Positions 1 to 6,870 of a stretch of DNA of 26,138 nt are shown piece by piece (within the stretch, counting starts at the first letter, position 1; the number at the start of each line of letters is the position of its first letter). The stretch spans positions 1 to 26,138 of the IMG/VR virus record IMGVR_UViG_3300021963_000573; one strand, given 5' to 3'. The position numbers and the translations under genes are program-made. The stretch comes from a virus. Below the pieces are notes generated by a model, which did no database searches, was not told where the DNA came from, and was given only the letters and a program-made list of their open reading frames with translations.

Positions 1-31
1 GGCCCTTATTTACCTGGTCTTCGTTTGTCAC
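1..31 (-). CDS. possible start of next head gene (partial, GTG start)
   Basis: Directly after the portal stop codon, in the same direction, a GTG codon opens a frame that stays open to the window edge (start of product: MTNEDQVNKG). In podoviruses the gene after the portal is often the scaffold, and an acidic, polar N-terminus would fit. Only about ten codons are visible, no clear ribosome-binding site precedes the GTG, and the real start could lie outside the window. Confidence 0.25.
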   Translation of the reverse strand, partial: MTNEDQVNKG

Positions 32-2245
32 TTACTGTGCCATTCCTTGAAAGGTTGATGGGGGCATCATCTCAGGCGCTGGTGGCTGCGGCTGGGACAC
101 AAACTGTGCCGCCTGCTGCTGGGCCAACAATGCCTGCTGACGCATTGCTTCACGATCAATATTCTGGGCCGCATCAATTTCGGCTGTACTGATCTGTGAT
201 TTGTACTTTAACTCAATTTCATACTTTTTGAGATACAAATCTTGAGCCATCTTGTCGCGGTTTAAATCATCATCCATGATCATCTGCTGGCGCTTTAGCT
301 CCAGCTCTGCCGCTTTCTTCTGGATATCTGCCTTGATACTTTCAGCCTGCACTTGGGCCAACACCTCTTCGGGTGATGGTTTTGGTGTGGGCGTGGGCGG
401 GACATAGTCGGCAGGGATATTCTGGAAAAAGCTCGTTGAATCTTTGAAACCAGATAACTCTACGATTTTTCGCAGGGTATTACTAAACTGCTGGGGCGTG
501 ACCAAGGGATTAGTCGGGCCAAGCTGCTGCAAGATTTGCTCTTGCTTGGACATGATCATCATCAGCGCTTGCAGTTTCTCGTTGGTGTCGCCATTGCCCA
601 GGGCAATATTGATGTTTGCATCCATGCTGGTGTCCCAGAACCTTGGATCGATCTGCACCCACTCATTGCGCATTCGCACCATTCGGGCTTTGTCCTGGTG
701 CGTTGTGGCCAAGAACAAAATGCCCTTGAATAGCTTTTTCATGCCTTCAGCCAGAATTCGAGCTGTCAGCTCAATGCGGCCTTGGCTGGCGTTGATCGTT
801 GCATTGACCGCGGCCTTGGTGCTTGACTGCAATGCATCAGCATTCAAGCCCATGGCGGCCTTGCTCATGCCGGTGCGATCTTCTTTGATCTGGTCCATGT
901 ATTCCATCATCGGGAATGCGGCCTGACCCACAAATGGGGTTGTCAGGGGCTGGACCATGCCAGGCGCTCTCATGCGAATGATCGCGCCCGTCTCGTTGTT
1001 CAAGACATCATCGATGTTGACTTGGCCTTCGACCACCGCAGTTCTTGGGTGGATTGACTGGGCCAGACTGTCCAATGTGTTGCGGAGTATTTCCGACTTG
1101 ATCTCTTGCAAGTCGCGGGTGATGTCAAAAATCGACATCGCCTCAAGTGGGCTTGTGTGTGGCTCTGGGTCGCAGGGAAAGTCAGCAAAGGGAATGTAGC
1201 TGGCTGGCAGATTACGCACCACCTTATAGCCACCACCCATGCAGCAGACCTTGCGCAGTTCTGCAATGCCATCGCCATCAAAGTCCACACGGGAATATGC
1301 CTCGATGTACAGCACCCTGCGCATCATCGGATTGGCAGCGTCATTAGTGCCAAATGTCGTGGACAGTGGCTGCCGCGCCAAATACTCGTCATTGCTGTCT
1401 AGGTCTGTCGTTGACAGATTCTCTTCGATCTCATCTTGGTCATAACCCATGGCGAGCAAGTCAGCCACAGTGGCCATTTGCCGATGGGCAATGATGGTTG
1501 AATCGTCAAACGATCTGGCGCGTCTGTCCAGTAGCAGTTCCTCTGGTGGCACGGCCATGATCCTGATCCGGCCATCCTTTGTGATGCGCTTGATCTGCAC
1601 ATCATGGATCATTGGTGCAGGCATCACCATTGGAGCGCCAGTCATCGGGTCCACAGTTGTGAGCTGCGCCTCGTCAATGCTTGGGTCTGGGTAAGACGTA
1701 ATGATCTTGACCTCACCACCAGGCTCTTGCATCAGCATTTCTAGGGTCTGGTCGTCTAGGCCCGTGTACTCTTCAATTCGGACCTTCTCCTCATCCTCCC
1801 ACCAGAATTTGGCAATGCCGCATTTGCGAACCAGCGCATCCTTAAAAATCGCATAGGTCGTTAAAAATCCAGAATTGTCGTTCTGGTAAATGAAGTTGCA
1901 ATAGTCGGTGGCCTGTTGGGCCATCTTGGTGTCTTCGGGTCCCCTGGGCGCAAATTCCACCACATTCTCAGAACTAAAGAAAACGCGCATCAGGCTTGGC
2001 AGCATGGCCGAGACAGTGTCTCGCACTTCCATGGCCACCACCTTGCTGTTGCCTTCGACCTCATTGCCGAATAAATCCCCGCGATAGTATTCAGTCCCCC
2101 TGGCGCGTGTGGGTGACAGATCACTGTCAACATAGCTCACCGCATCGGTCAGGTCTTGGGTGATGATCGCTTGCAGTTCTGCATCATCCATTGGCTCTTG
2201 AGCTGCAATGTCGGTGGATAAATTTTCGGTGATGTTTTCAATCAT
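32..2245 (-). CDS. Portal protein (P22-like podoviral portal)
   Basis: The portal forms the dodecameric ring at one capsid vertex through which DNA is packaged and ejected. At 737 residues it is close to the 725-residue P22 portal. The N-terminal half has the usual podoviral portal pattern: VRDTVSAMLPSLMRVFF near residues 74-90, followed by a conserved YAIFKDALVRKCGIAKFWW segment near 131-149. The last 95 residues or so are Gln/Ala/Lys-rich and helical, then proline-rich, as expected for the C-terminal barrel that projects into the capsid. An AAGG Shine-Dalgarno sequence precedes the ATG by 8 bases. The ATG overlaps the methyltransferase stop by 4 bases. Family assignment rests on recognised sequence pattern and length, not a search. 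Confidence 0.9.
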   Translation of the reverse strand: MIENITENLSTDIAAQEPMDDAELQAIITQDLTDAVSYVDSDLSPTRARGTEYYRGDLFGNEVEGNSKVVAMEVRDTVSAMLPSLMRVFFSSENVVEFAPRGPEDTKMAQQATDYCNFIYQNDNSGFLTTYAIFKDALVRKCGIAKFWWEDEEKVRIEEYTGLDDQTLEMLMQEPGGEVKIITSYPDPSIDEAQLTTVDPMTGAPMVMPAPMIHDVQIKRITKDGRIRIMAVPPEELLLDRRARSFDDSTIIAHRQMATVADLLAMGYDQDEIEENLSTTDLDSNDEYLARQPLSTTFGTNDAANPMMRRVLYIEAYSRVDFDGDGIAELRKVCCMGGGYKVVRNLPASYIPFADFPCDPEPHTSPLEAMSIFDITRDLQEIKSEILRNTLDSLAQSIHPRTAVVEGQVNIDDVLNNETGAIIRMRAPGMVQPLTTPFVGQAAFPMMEYMDQIKEDRTGMSKAAMGLNADALQSSTKAAVNATINASQGRIELTARILAEGMKKLFKGILFLATTHQDKARMVRMRNEWVQIDPRFWDTSMDANINIALGNGDTNEKLQALMMIMSKQEQILQQLGPTNPLVTPQQFSNTLRKIVELSGFKDSTSFFQNIPADYVPPTPTPKPSPEEVLAQVQAESIKADIQKKAAELELKRQQMIMDDDLNRDKMAQDLYLKKYEIELKYKSQISTAEIDAAQNIDREAMRQQALLAQQQAAQFVSQPQPPAPEMMPPSTFQGMAQ

Positions 2246-2775
2246 GGCTTGACCTTTGTAAGAACCACATACATGGAGTCCACAGCCCGTGGGGTGCGGA
2301 TAATTTCGTCTTGTGGCAATTCTAGTGCTTCTCCCACCTTTGAGAGACGCATTTCCAGTGTTGTCAGCTCAAACCGATCTGGCCAGCCCAAGTACCAGTG
2401 CCACTCGGTGTAATACTTCCAAGAATTTTCGTTGAATGCCCTGACATGGGTTGGGTCTTGCCAAGCGCCAAGGCTCAAGTCATAAGGCACATGGATGCGC
2501 ATCTCACCGCCCACCCTCAAAAGCTCTTTGCAGTTGGTCATGGCATCGACCAGATCGTGGATATGTTCCAGCACATCATTGGCCAAAATGGTTTCAAACA
2601 TACCTGGCACGATCTCCAGCTGCCCAAAACGGGTTTGCAGGGTATCGCCCCACTTGATCTTGCTGATATCGACCAGCCAGTCAGGATTCTTGCTGGCCTG
2701 AATATCTGCATTGAGATACTCAGCGCACCAGTCTTTGCCGGAGCCTAGATTAAGAATCAAACCAGGCACTCGCAT
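2242..2775 (-). CDS. Class I SAM-dependent methyltransferase
   Basis: The 177-residue product has a short Rossmann methyltransferase core. Motif I is LNLGSGKDW (8-16), an acidic residue follows in NADI (22-25), ANDVLEHIHD lies at 65-74, and LRVGGEMRIHVP at 86-97 forms the post-motif strand. The segment DPTHVRAFNENSW (107-119) is typical of small methyltransferases found with sugar-modifying genes. The substrate cannot be read from the sequence. The start overlaps the end of the glycosyltransferase-like gene by 26 bases and the stop overlaps the portal ATG, so all three are probably translated together. Modification of a glycan made by its neighbour is one inference; action on a virion or host component is equally possible. 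Confidence 0.85.
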   Translation of the reverse strand: MRVPGLILNLGSGKDWCAEYLNADIQASKNPDWLVDISKIKWGDTLQTRFGQLEIVPGMFETILANDVLEHIHDLVDAMTNCKELLRVGGEMRIHVPYDLSLGAWQDPTHVRAFNENSWKYYTEWHWYLGWPDRFELTTLEMRLSKVGEALELPQDEIIRTPRAVDSMYVVLTKVKP

Positions 2776-3445
2776 AACTTGGCCTGTTCTCTCTTAGCCA
2801 TGGCAGCGCATCCTCATGCAGTTTTTGCGCATTAAAGCCAATGGTGTTTGAGCCAATATGGTGGACATAACTGGCTGACACATAGTGACCATAGCCTTTT
2901 TGAATTAAGTCCATACAATGCACATCGTCACTGTACCAATTCAGAGGGGGAAACTTTGCCTCTTCAAATGCATCACTTGATATCCATGCAAATATTGGGC
3001 TGACCTCTTGGACCAATTTAATGTGGGCCTCAGACGGGAATTTGTAGAAGTTCAGCTTCTCAGGCTGGTCAGTGATCCGCACATTCTGACAAGGTCTGGC
3101 AGCGTCACACCTTGCCGCCACCCACCCCGCTTTGTAGCTGTTCATGGTCCTGACAATGGCCACATCTTCCATCAGCACCTTCACGCTGGTGGGGGTCAGC
3201 ACAATGTCGTCATTGGCCACAATGCATGATGACCAGTCTTTCATGGCCGCCTCGATGATCTCGTTGTAATCCTCGCCAAAGCTCCTTGGCTGGCCATAGA
3301 TTTTGAAGTCAGCTTGAAAGTTCTCAATCACCGACTCTGGGCCGCGCAGATAAACCGGACACTCTGGCGCGTATTGCTTGATGGACTCTAGCAATACGGC
3401 CAACCCGTGGCCCTTGACAGTGGCAATGACAATCGGACAAATCAT
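2750..3445 (-). CDS. GT-A fold glycosyltransferase-like protein
   Basis: The 231-residue protein starts with a strand typical of family-2-like glycosyltransferases (CPIVIATVKGHG, residues 3-14). ANDDIVL (77-83) resembles the metal-binding DxD motif, SDD (172-174) is placed like the catalytic acidic pair, and HHIGS (195-199) resembles the late His metal ligand. Together these support a sugar-nucleotide-dependent transferase. The acceptor is unknown; virion protein glycosylation or altering host surface sugars are inferences. It overlaps the methyltransferase by 26 bases and joins the upstream basic-protein gene by an ATGA overlap at 3442-3445, so it belongs to the structural operon. Confidence 0.78.
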   Translation of the reverse strand: MICPIVIATVKGHGLAVLLESIKQYAPECPVYLRGPESVIENFQADFKIYGQPRSFGEDYNEIIEAAMKDWSSCIVANDDIVLTPTSVKVLMEDVAIVRTMNSYKAGWVAARCDAARPCQNVRITDQPEKLNFYKFPSEAHIKLVQEVSPIFAWISSDAFEEAKFPPLNWYSDDVHCMDLIQKGYGHYVSASYVHHIGSNTIGFNAQKLHEDALPWLRENRPSYASAWFDS

Positions 3446-3738
3446 TTCTTCGCCTTGTTTCTTGCAGATATTGCAGCCGCCTTCGCCTTGGCATCGGCCT
3501 TAGAGCTTGCGCCCCATGCCTTCAATGACAGCAGCAGTCTGGTCGGCTCACCGCCCTTCATCTCAGGACCAGGCATGTTTCCCATTCGCGCCAAGAAGCT
3601 GGCACGCCTTGGGTTGTCGCCTGATTTGACTGGCGCTTTAAGGTCCATGCCCTCGGCCTTGGCACTGGCACGGCCCTTGGCGTTTAAGCCGCCAGACGGG
3701 CTTTTGCCCTCTTTACGCTGCCAAGCTGGGGTCTTCAT
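3442..3738 (-). CDS. Small basic phage protein (DUF6321-like)
   Basis: The 98-residue protein is Lys/Ala/Gly-rich, with a conserved-looking core KSGDNPRRASFLARMGNMPG (38-57) and LLLSLKAWGASSKADA near 68-83, ending in RNKAKK. I recognise it as a small conserved protein common in environmental phage genomes, probably the DUF6321 family, whose function is not established. Its charge suggests binding to DNA or to an acidic protein. Both ends have ATGA overlaps: its start with the 50-residue gene and its stop with the glycosyltransferase gene. Confidence 0.75.
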   Translation of the reverse strand: MKTPAWQRKEGKSPSGGLNAKGRASAKAEGMDLKAPVKSGDNPRRASFLARMGNMPGPEMKGGEPTRLLLSLKAWGASSKADAKAKAAAISARNKAKK

Positions 3739-3887
3739 TTCTTTTTCACTGGCTTGGCGGTTTTAGCCGCTGCTTTAAAGTCAGCAGCGCTTGGAGCGCC
3801 CTTTGCCCCAGGCTTGCGCATTTTCTCTTTGCTGCCAGCAGCAATTCTTTCGCGTTTTCGATGAATATTTTCATACAAACCTTTCAT
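3735..3887 (-). CDS. 50-residue basic phage protein
   Basis: This short gene begins at the ATG on 3887 and encodes MKGLYENIHRKRERIAAG... ending in KPVKKK. It has 13 Lys and 4 Arg among 50 residues. The MKGLYxNIHxKRxRIAAGS opening and the RKPGxKGAP motif belong to a mini-protein seen repeatedly in phage genomes near terminase and portal genes; its function is unknown. The start lies in an ATGA overlap with the acidic Cys protein (3884-3887) and the stop in an ATGA overlap with the 98-residue gene (3735-3738). That double coupling is strong support that it is a real gene. Confidence 0.85.
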   Translation of the reverse strand: MKGLYENIHRKRERIAAGSKEKMRKPGAKGAPSAADFKAAAKTAKPVKKK

Positions 3888-4363
3888 TCCTCTTCTCCCT
3901 CTTCATAGTCCTCGCCCTCTTCACCCTCTTGCTCGCCAGTGTTCGGGCCACCGACTACCCATGCATCGCACGTTCTGCTGGCGGCACACTTGAAGTCGAA
4001 AATCTCGCAGTAGCCAAGGTCGGCCAACTTAATTGTTCCCCAAGGGTCAGCTTCCATGCCAATACCCTGCGCGATGCACTGCTTGATGTTGTCGGACACA
4101 TTGAATGCTGCGCAGTTACCGCATCGGCTCTGCTTTGCGTCATCCATGCTCACATCCCACTGGTCAGCCTTCTTGCGCCAAAAAGCCTCATTAGGCAGCT
4201 TGGGATTCTCAGGACCATAGGCCGCGCTGGTGATTGCCTTGGCGCGGTTCTTTAGGTTGAGGGTAATGTCTTGCGTGGGCATGGGGCAGTTCTCGCCACT
4301 TTCCATGTCCTCGCCCTCTTCTCGGTCCATGACCTGATCCATGGTGCGTTTTAAAGTAGCCAT
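3884..4363 (-). CDS. Acidic Cys-rich protein, possible metal or Fe-S binding
   Basis: The 159-residue protein has seven cysteines, at 26, 81, 84, 96, 119, 126 and 132. Six cluster in a domain of about 55 residues: QSRCGNCAAFNVSDN, then GYCEIFDFKC and RTCDAW. The CxxC followed by GYC resembles high-potential iron-sulfur protein folds, but spacing differs and there are extra cysteines, so zinc binding or disulfides remain possible. The tail from about 143 is almost entirely Glu/Gly/Asp, and residues 14-21 are also acidic. It sits between very basic small proteins, which suggests a charge-based partner, as an inference. It joins the 62-residue gene by a TAATG overlap and the 50-residue gene by ATGA. 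Confidence 0.8.
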   Translation of the reverse strand: MATLKRTMDQVMDREEGEDMESGENCPMPTQDITLNLKNRAKAITSAAYGPENPKLPNEAFWRKKADQWDVSMDDAKQSRCGNCAAFNVSDNIKQCIAQGIGMEADPWGTIKLADLGYCEIFDFKCAASRTCDAWVVGGPNTGEQEGEEGEDYEEGEEE

Positions 4364-4551
4364 TATTTTTTCGCCTTGTTCTTTGCTGTGCGCTGACCGC
4401 GCATGGGCATCTTCGCTTCTGACATTGCAATAGCCACCGCTTGGCGCGGGTTGGTCACAACCTTGCCAGTTCCACCGCTGTGGAGCTTGCCGGCTTTGTA
4501 CTCACCCATCACCTTGCCGACCTTCTTTTGCGCTTTAGTCATTGCCTTCAT
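4363..4551 (-). CDS. Small basic phage protein (DUF6496-like)
   Basis: The 62-residue protein contains KVMGEYKAGKLHSGGTGKVV then NPRQAVAIAMSEAKMPMRG, the signature I know for the DUF6496 family of small phage and bacterial proteins with no assigned function. It ends in KNKAKK, nearly the same C-terminus as the 98-residue protein. An ideal AGGAGG ribosome-binding site stands 6 bases before the ATG, the strongest in this region, so it may be made in large amount and feed the coupled genes after it. Its stop overlaps the next ATG as TAATG. Confidence 0.85.
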   Translation of the reverse strand: MKAMTKAQKKVGKVMGEYKAGKLHSGGTGKVVTNPRQAVAIAMSEAKMPMRGQRTAKNKAKK

Positions 4552-4578
4552 GGATTCCTCCTGGTTGAAAAAATAGTT

Positions 4579-4597
4579 GGGCGGAATTTTTTCGCCC
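4579..4597 (-). other. Short GC hairpin after the large terminase gene
   Basis: In the gap between the TerL stop and the 62-residue gene, a 5-bp GGGCG/CGCCC stem closes a 9-base loop. On the minus strand it is followed, after four bases, by TTTTTT. It could be a weak or leaky terminator separating terminase expression from the strong ribosome-binding site that follows, or an mRNA processing point. The stem is short and the U-run is offset, so termination is not certain. Confidence 0.3.
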
Positions 4598-4614
4598 AGC
4601 TTTTATGGCATCAA

Positions 4615-6021
4615 TTATGCTACCCGAACAAGGTTTCTGCGCAGGGGTTGGGACCATTTGCTTGAGCCGGTGCTGCCGTACATCCCCATCACCGCATCAC
4701 TGGCAAATGTCAGGACAAAGGCATCGGCCTTGTCAGGGCTTGGCAACCCCCGCCTCTTGATCTCGTCTTTCCCCTCGATGGCGATCTTGCCGTTACTGGT
4801 GAATGAGTACCGCACTGTGGCCAGTTCAGCGATCAGCACCTCATCCTTTGGCATCTTGCAGTCCCGTGCCTCAAGCCACGCCCTTGCCTTGTACCAAAGC
4901 TCTGCCTTCAGATTCCTGTAGGTGTTGCCCATGGCTGGGCTTTCAGACACATTGATCCCTCTGGCCGGCAGGCCCAGCTCTCTGAGTCGGTCCACCACGC
5001 CAGCGCCTAATCCAATCGAATCGACCAAAATCTCTTTCGGCTGCTGGCTTGGTGGCAGCGCCTGGTACTCGGCCACCACCGCACCAGTCAATTGCATCAG
5101 GTCTAAATTCTTCCATGTCCGGATGTTCTCAGTCACCGCATTCCCTTGGCGCTTGCACAGCGCTGACCTGTCACTTCCAAACCGCGCCACATCCAAGCCC
5201 CAAAGCATGGGCGCATAGTCACTGGGCGCGACATCCCGATTCACCGCGCTTTCGAGCAAGTCCATGGCAATGACAGTGTCGTCATCGCCCTTGGGGAATT
5301 CACCGATCACCCTGATCCGGTAGACGTTACTTTCCTCGCCATAGCGCATGGCCATTTCTTTGACGTACTCATCTGAGACACGCGGAGAGTCAGTGCAGGC
5401 CACTTGAAACGTGGTCCACTCATCGGCCAGGCGCGTGTGGGTGTCGTAAAAGAACCCACTGCTTCGCACGGGATTGCCCAGTAACAGCGTCACCGCGTTG
5501 TGGCCAGACATACTTCCAGCCGCAGCCTCAAACACTTGCTCTGGCACACCAGAAGCCTCATCGGCCACCAGCATGACATTCTCTGAGTGAATTCCCTGCA
5601 AAGCCTCTGGCTGCTCGGCCCGTGATGTCCTGGCTGAAATAAACATCTCAGTCGGGGCAGCATTGAACTCAATCCTCTCTTGCTTGACAGTCAAGAGACC
5701 TTGAAGTGGGAGTGGCATCGCATTGATCCACCTCTTCAGCTCTGCAAACATCGCGTCATAAAGCTGAGAGCTTGTCGGTGCAGTCACCACCACCTTGACG
5801 GGCGATCTGGTCATAAAGTACCAGAGCATGGCCCAGCTGCTTGCCGTACTCTTTCCCACCCCGTGGCCACTCCTGACACTTATCTTCCGGTCCCCACGGG
5901 CAATCGCACCAAGAAACTTCACTTGCCACGGGTCAGGGTCCACCCCCAAAACCTCCCGCACAAACAAAACGGGGTCCGGCTGATACCGGTCCACCCACTG
6001 AGCAAAGACATTTTCTTTCAT
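4615..6021 (-). CDS. terL: Terminase large subunit (TerL)
   Basis: This 468-residue motor-nuclease pumps DNA into the prohead and cuts it. The ATPase domain has Walker A SGHGVGKST (51-59), Walker B VMLVADEA (149-156, with Asp154-Glu155) and the coupling motif LLLGNP (179-184). The nuclease domain has an RNase H-like set of acidic residues: Asp277 in GLDVARFG, Asp334 in LVDSIGLG, and Asp430/Asp433 in SPDKADAF. The length is normal for a compact TerL. The ATG overlaps the stop of the 67-residue gene (6018-6021). TerL is separated from the TerS candidate by a chain of tiny genes and a non-coding block, which is less usual than adjacent terminase genes. Confidence 0.95.
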   Translation of the reverse strand: MKENVFAQWVDRYQPDPVLFVREVLGVDPDPWQVKFLGAIARGDRKISVRSGHGVGKSTASSWAMLWYFMTRSPVKVVVTAPTSSQLYDAMFAELKRWINAMPLPLQGLLTVKQERIEFNAAPTEMFISARTSRAEQPEALQGIHSENVMLVADEASGVPEQVFEAAAGSMSGHNAVTLLLGNPVRSSGFFYDTHTRLADEWTTFQVACTDSPRVSDEYVKEMAMRYGEESNVYRIRVIGEFPKGDDDTVIAMDLLESAVNRDVAPSDYAPMLWGLDVARFGSDRSALCKRQGNAVTENIRTWKNLDLMQLTGAVVAEYQALPPSQQPKEILVDSIGLGAGVVDRLRELGLPARGINVSESPAMGNTYRNLKAELWYKARAWLEARDCKMPKDEVLIAELATVRYSFTSNGKIAIEGKDEIKRRGLPSPDKADAFVLTFASDAVMGMYGSTGSSKWSQPLRRNLVRVA

Positions 6022-6221
6022 GGGTGGATCGTCTCATAGATGGCCCACGCCTTGGGACTCATCGCCCACTTATGTGCTTGAAGCTCATCAGTCCTGACCA
6101 AGATCAGTAAGTGATACGTCATCGCTAGGTCAAACCGATCCTCATTGATAGCTTCCATCATCCTAATCTTTAGGTCCAGCAACATCACACTAAGATGCAG
6201 CGCTGTCAACAAATCAGTCAT
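6018..6221 (-). CDS. Hypothetical 67-residue protein
   Basis: I do not recognise this product. It is mainly helical and hydrophobic, beginning MTDLLTALHLSVMLLDLK, with Met- and Leu-rich stretches but no clear membrane segment because charged residues interrupt. Support for a real gene is positional: it has 4-base ATGA overlaps both with the zinc-ribbon gene before it and with TerL after it. A small helical partner of terminase is a possible role, by context only. Confidence 0.65.
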   Translation of the reverse strand: MTDLLTALHLSVMLLDLKIRMMEAINEDRFDLAMTYHLLILVRTDELQAHKWAMSPKAWAIYETIHP

Positions 6222-6418
6222 TTGGCCATCCTCGCCTGTTTTAAGTTCTGGCCCGTGATCCTATCGGTCCAGCACGATGCACACACCCACTTGGTCGCAC
6301 TCATCTCCACCCCACCCTCGGGCGGCTTTTGCCGATTGCACTTATTACACAACTGCAATTTGTGGCCATGCACATTGCCATTCAACCGAATGTGATTATT
6401 TACAAAATTACTCTTCAT
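6218..6418 (-). CDS. Small zinc-ribbon protein
   Basis: The 66-residue protein has two CxxC pairs, CNKC (24-27) and CASC (46-49), separated by 18 residues, with KPPEGGVEMSATKWVCASCW between. This is a typical zinc ribbon and resembles small phage zinc-ribbon proteins with a similar GGV-x-SxxKWxCxxCW core. Metal binding is predicted; nucleic-acid or protein binding is inferred from the fold. It is coupled by ATGA overlaps to the genes on both sides. Confidence 0.75.
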   Translation of the reverse strand: MKSNFVNNHIRLNGNVHGHKLQLCNKCNRQKPPEGGVEMSATKWVCASCWTDRITGQNLKQARMAK

Positions 6419-6525
6419 TTTCTGGCCGGACAGTTTCTGCCCTCATTGCAATTTCCATTACATGGTGGGCACTTATTCCGATTTACTGGATTCTCTGGAT
6501 TCGGTTGTTTTGGTGTATTAGCCAT
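6415..6525 (-). CDS. 36-residue Cys-rich mini-protein
   Basis: A 36-codon gene starts at the ATG on 6525. Its product ends CPPCNGNCNEGRNCPARK, giving Cys spacing CxxCxxxCxxxxxC. The CxxxCxxGRxCPxRK ending matches a tiny conserved protein seen in many phages and some bacteria, with no settled function; zinc binding is likely. The stop overlaps the zinc-ribbon gene as ATGA. Its 5' part overlaps the end of the 53-residue gene by 43 bases in another frame. Confidence 0.7.
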   Translation of the reverse strand: MANTPKQPNPENPVNRNKCPPCNGNCNEGRNCPARK

Positions 6526-6644
6526 TTATCACCTAATAATCTAATCGCTTTAATATATTGTTTCTGATTATGTCGATTAGTGCTATTAGGCACATAATCA
6601 ACATTAAATAATCGCCTCACCTTAGTTAATAACGTGATATTCAT
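6483..6644 (-). CDS. 53-residue conserved phage mini-protein
   Basis: The gene starts at the ATG on 6644 in an ATGA overlap with the 54-residue gene. The core NRHNQKQYIKAIRLLGDKWL matches a small phage protein I have seen repeatedly (pattern NRxNxxxWxxSVRxLGDKWLL); the function is unknown. The Arg/Lys-rich, amphipathic pattern suggests nucleic-acid or protein binding, as an inference. Its last 43 bases are shared, in a different frame, with the 36-residue Cys-rich gene. Confidence 0.7.
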   Translation of the reverse strand: MNITLLTKVRRLFNVDYVPNSTNRHNQKQYIKAIRLLGDKWLIHQNNRIQRIQ

Positions 6645-6805
6645 ATTATCCCCACGATCTGGTTAATGTCGACCCAAGTGTGCCAGATGATGGTGCTGTC
6701 TGGCTTGCCAAGTGCGCAAAACACTTTGTTCTCTTTAGACTCATCAGTGTCTAAGACGATCCACTCCTGGTCATCAATTGTGACTGTCGCTTGCTTCGTT
6801 TGCAT
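6641..6805 (-). CDS. 54-residue hypothetical protein, first gene of the terminase operon
   Basis: The product starts MQTKQATVTIDDQEWIVLD and reads as a small beta-rich acidic protein containing CALGKPDSTIIWHTWVD. I do not recognise a family. It is the first gene after a good promoter candidate at 6837-6866. Its stop overlaps the ATG of the 53-residue gene. No clear Shine-Dalgarno sequence precedes the ATG, so translation initiation may be weak or use the A-rich leader. Confidence 0.6.
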   Translation of the reverse strand: MQTKQATVTIDDQEWIVLDTDESKENKVFCALGKPDSTIIWHTWVDINQIVGII

Positions 6806-6836
6806 GGTTTGTTAGTTGTGAGTTGATGGAGATTAG

Positions 6837-6866
6837 ATTGTGATCGGTTTTTGCGTTTTATGTCAA
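6837..6866 (-). promoter_or_regulatory. Sigma70-type promoter of the terminase/head operon
   Basis: On the minus strand a perfect TTGACA -35 hexamer (6861-6866) is followed after 18 bases by CACAAT (6837-6842, 4 of 6 to consensus). The A/T-rich sequence upstream (6871-6899) could act as an UP element. Start would fall about 25 bases before the first gene's ATG at 6805. This is the only promoter candidate seen between the TerS candidate and the left edge. Confidence 0.5.
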
Positions 6867-6870
6867 CTAC

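Noticed and set aside
444-926. 160-codon plus-strand open frame inside the portal gene
   Set aside because: Antisense to a well-supported portal coding sequence; composition is that of a reverse-complement shadow.
4579-4597. Confident terminator after TerL
   Set aside because: The stem is only 5 bp and the T-run is offset, so it is listed only as a low-confidence hairpin.
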